NCBI GenBank assembly: GCA_029007115.1
Contig: JAQXHG010000030.1
Coordinates: 1 to 37,978, forward strand
Direction of reading: 5' to 3'
Source of the DNA: a bacterium
GTDB taxonomy: Bacteria > Bacillota_I > Bacilli_A > RF39 > UBA660
Length of the DNA stretch: 37,978 nt
Position numbers and translations under genes: made by a program. The notes beneath the pieces were generated by a model. The model did not search any database and was not told where the DNA came from. It saw only the letters and a program-made list of their open reading frames with translations. Shown here piece after piece: positions 37,588-37,978 of this stretch (the stretch's first letter is position 1; each line of letters begins with the position of its first letter).

Positions 37588-37866
37588 ATGATAAAAATTA
37601 TTGAGCAAGAAATAAGTTTTGATGATACTTTAAAGAAGAAATTAGAATTTATATGTGATTTTTGTAATACTACTCCTAAATTTATTAATGGTAGTATTCG
37701 TAAAATTGATAAGACTAATTTATCTTATATTGAGCCACATAGAATAATCATCAATAACATAACATTTCTTGCTTTTAATTATTCTACTGAGATTTATATT
37801 AAGAATTTAAGTAAGAAAATACAAATAACAGAGTTAGAGTTACAGTTCAGACTAGAGAGTAAATAA
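37588..37866 (+). CDS. Small protein of 92 residues, unrecognised
   Basis: I place the start at the ATG at 37588, behind AAAGGATGGTG, since the upstream codons in frame come from leader sequence. The protein is an alpha/beta mix without a signal or membrane helix: it begins with IIEQEISFDDTLKKKLEFI, has two Cys (CDFC) at about residues 26-29, and ends with a run of strands (IQITELELQFRLES). The frame has normal codon use and a terminator directly after it. I do not recognise the family. Confidence 0.65.
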   Translation: MIKIIEQEISFDDTLKKKLEFICDFCNTTPKFINGSIRKIDKTNLSYIEPHRIIINNITFLAFNYSTEIYIKNLSKKIQITELELQFRLESK

Positions 37867-37889
37867 AAATTACTTATCTAGTCTTTTTA
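37849..37889 (+). terminator. Terminator of the 92-residue gene
   Basis: AGACTAGA pairs with TCTAGTCT, and AGTAA with TTACT inside it, followed by a T run. It overlaps the stop codon. After this, to the right edge, only an isolated TATAAT (37951-37956) is seen. Confidence 0.75.
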
Positions 37890-37978
37890 TTATTGATTTT
37901 ACTATATTTAAAATGAAAATAATAGACTTTAATTGTTTGAAAATCTTATATATAATTTTTGTTATAAGATATGGGTGA

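Noticed and set aside
37517-37588. T-box riboswitch for glycine
   Set aside because: No T-box consensus, no terminator/antiterminator pair and no stem I; only complementarity to the tRNA.

Overview
The window is very AT-rich DNA with compact, closely spaced genes, Gram-positive style Shine-Dalgarno sites (AGGAGG types), extended -10 promoters and short hairpin-plus-T terminators. Family content (rplI-dnaB-M23-rlmH block, GerQ, Cse60, NatA-type ABC exporter, LemA, lipoproteins with lipobox cysteines) points to a low-GC Bacillota, probably one of the reduced, uncultured Bacilli lineages near the Mycoplasmatota. TGA is used as a stop (for example the ATGA overlap at 13414-13417), so this is not a code-4 mycoplasma, and an intact LysM/G5/M23 peptidase argues for a walled cell. 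The lineage assignment is inference.

Region 1 to 18690, all on the minus strand, is the striking part. It carries an F-type ATPase operon in canonical gene order (c, b, alpha, gamma, beta, epsilon) that has no subunit a and no separate delta. Its c subunit has lost the ion-binding carboxylate of helix 2, while the catalytic residues of alpha and beta are intact. The operon continues into a five-helix membrane protein and a single-span exported protein. It is followed by a giant single-span surface protein (4347 to beyond the left edge) and preceded by two more (1758 and 487 residues), plus a small frameshifted secreted gene. The four single-span proteins appear to share one membrane-proximal extracellular domain, and the larger ones carry fibronectin-III-like repeats. 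My reading is an ATP-driven rotary or mechanical machine that no longer moves ions and is coupled to long cell-surface proteins, analogous in idea to the F1-derived motor of Mycoplasma mobile gliding. That function is inferred and not proven by sequence.

Region 18900 to 21860 (plus strand) has a pair of lipoproteins with rhodanese-like and thioredoxin-like folds, a cation diffusion facilitator and an alpha/beta hydrolase. Region 21876 to 27055 (minus) has a HAD deoxyribonucleotidase with a kinase-fold protein, an ABC exporter operon headed by PduL-type phosphotransacylase, and an unrecognised cysteine-rich exported protein. Region 27156 to 33701 has GerQ and LemA (plus), ung and the rplI-dnaB-M23-rlmH operon (minus), an unrecognised tail-anchored protein (plus) and a 57-residue Cse60 gene (minus). 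Region 33751 to 37113 (minus) is a three-gene unit with a membrane-anchored GGDEF protein and a YihY-family protein. The right end has tRNA-Gly(UCC) and a 92-residue unrecognised gene whose leader contains a sequence complementary to the tRNA anticodon arm.

I saw no CRISPR array, insertion sequence, prophage or rRNA. Stretches not listed as features are AT-rich spacers in which I could identify nothing.
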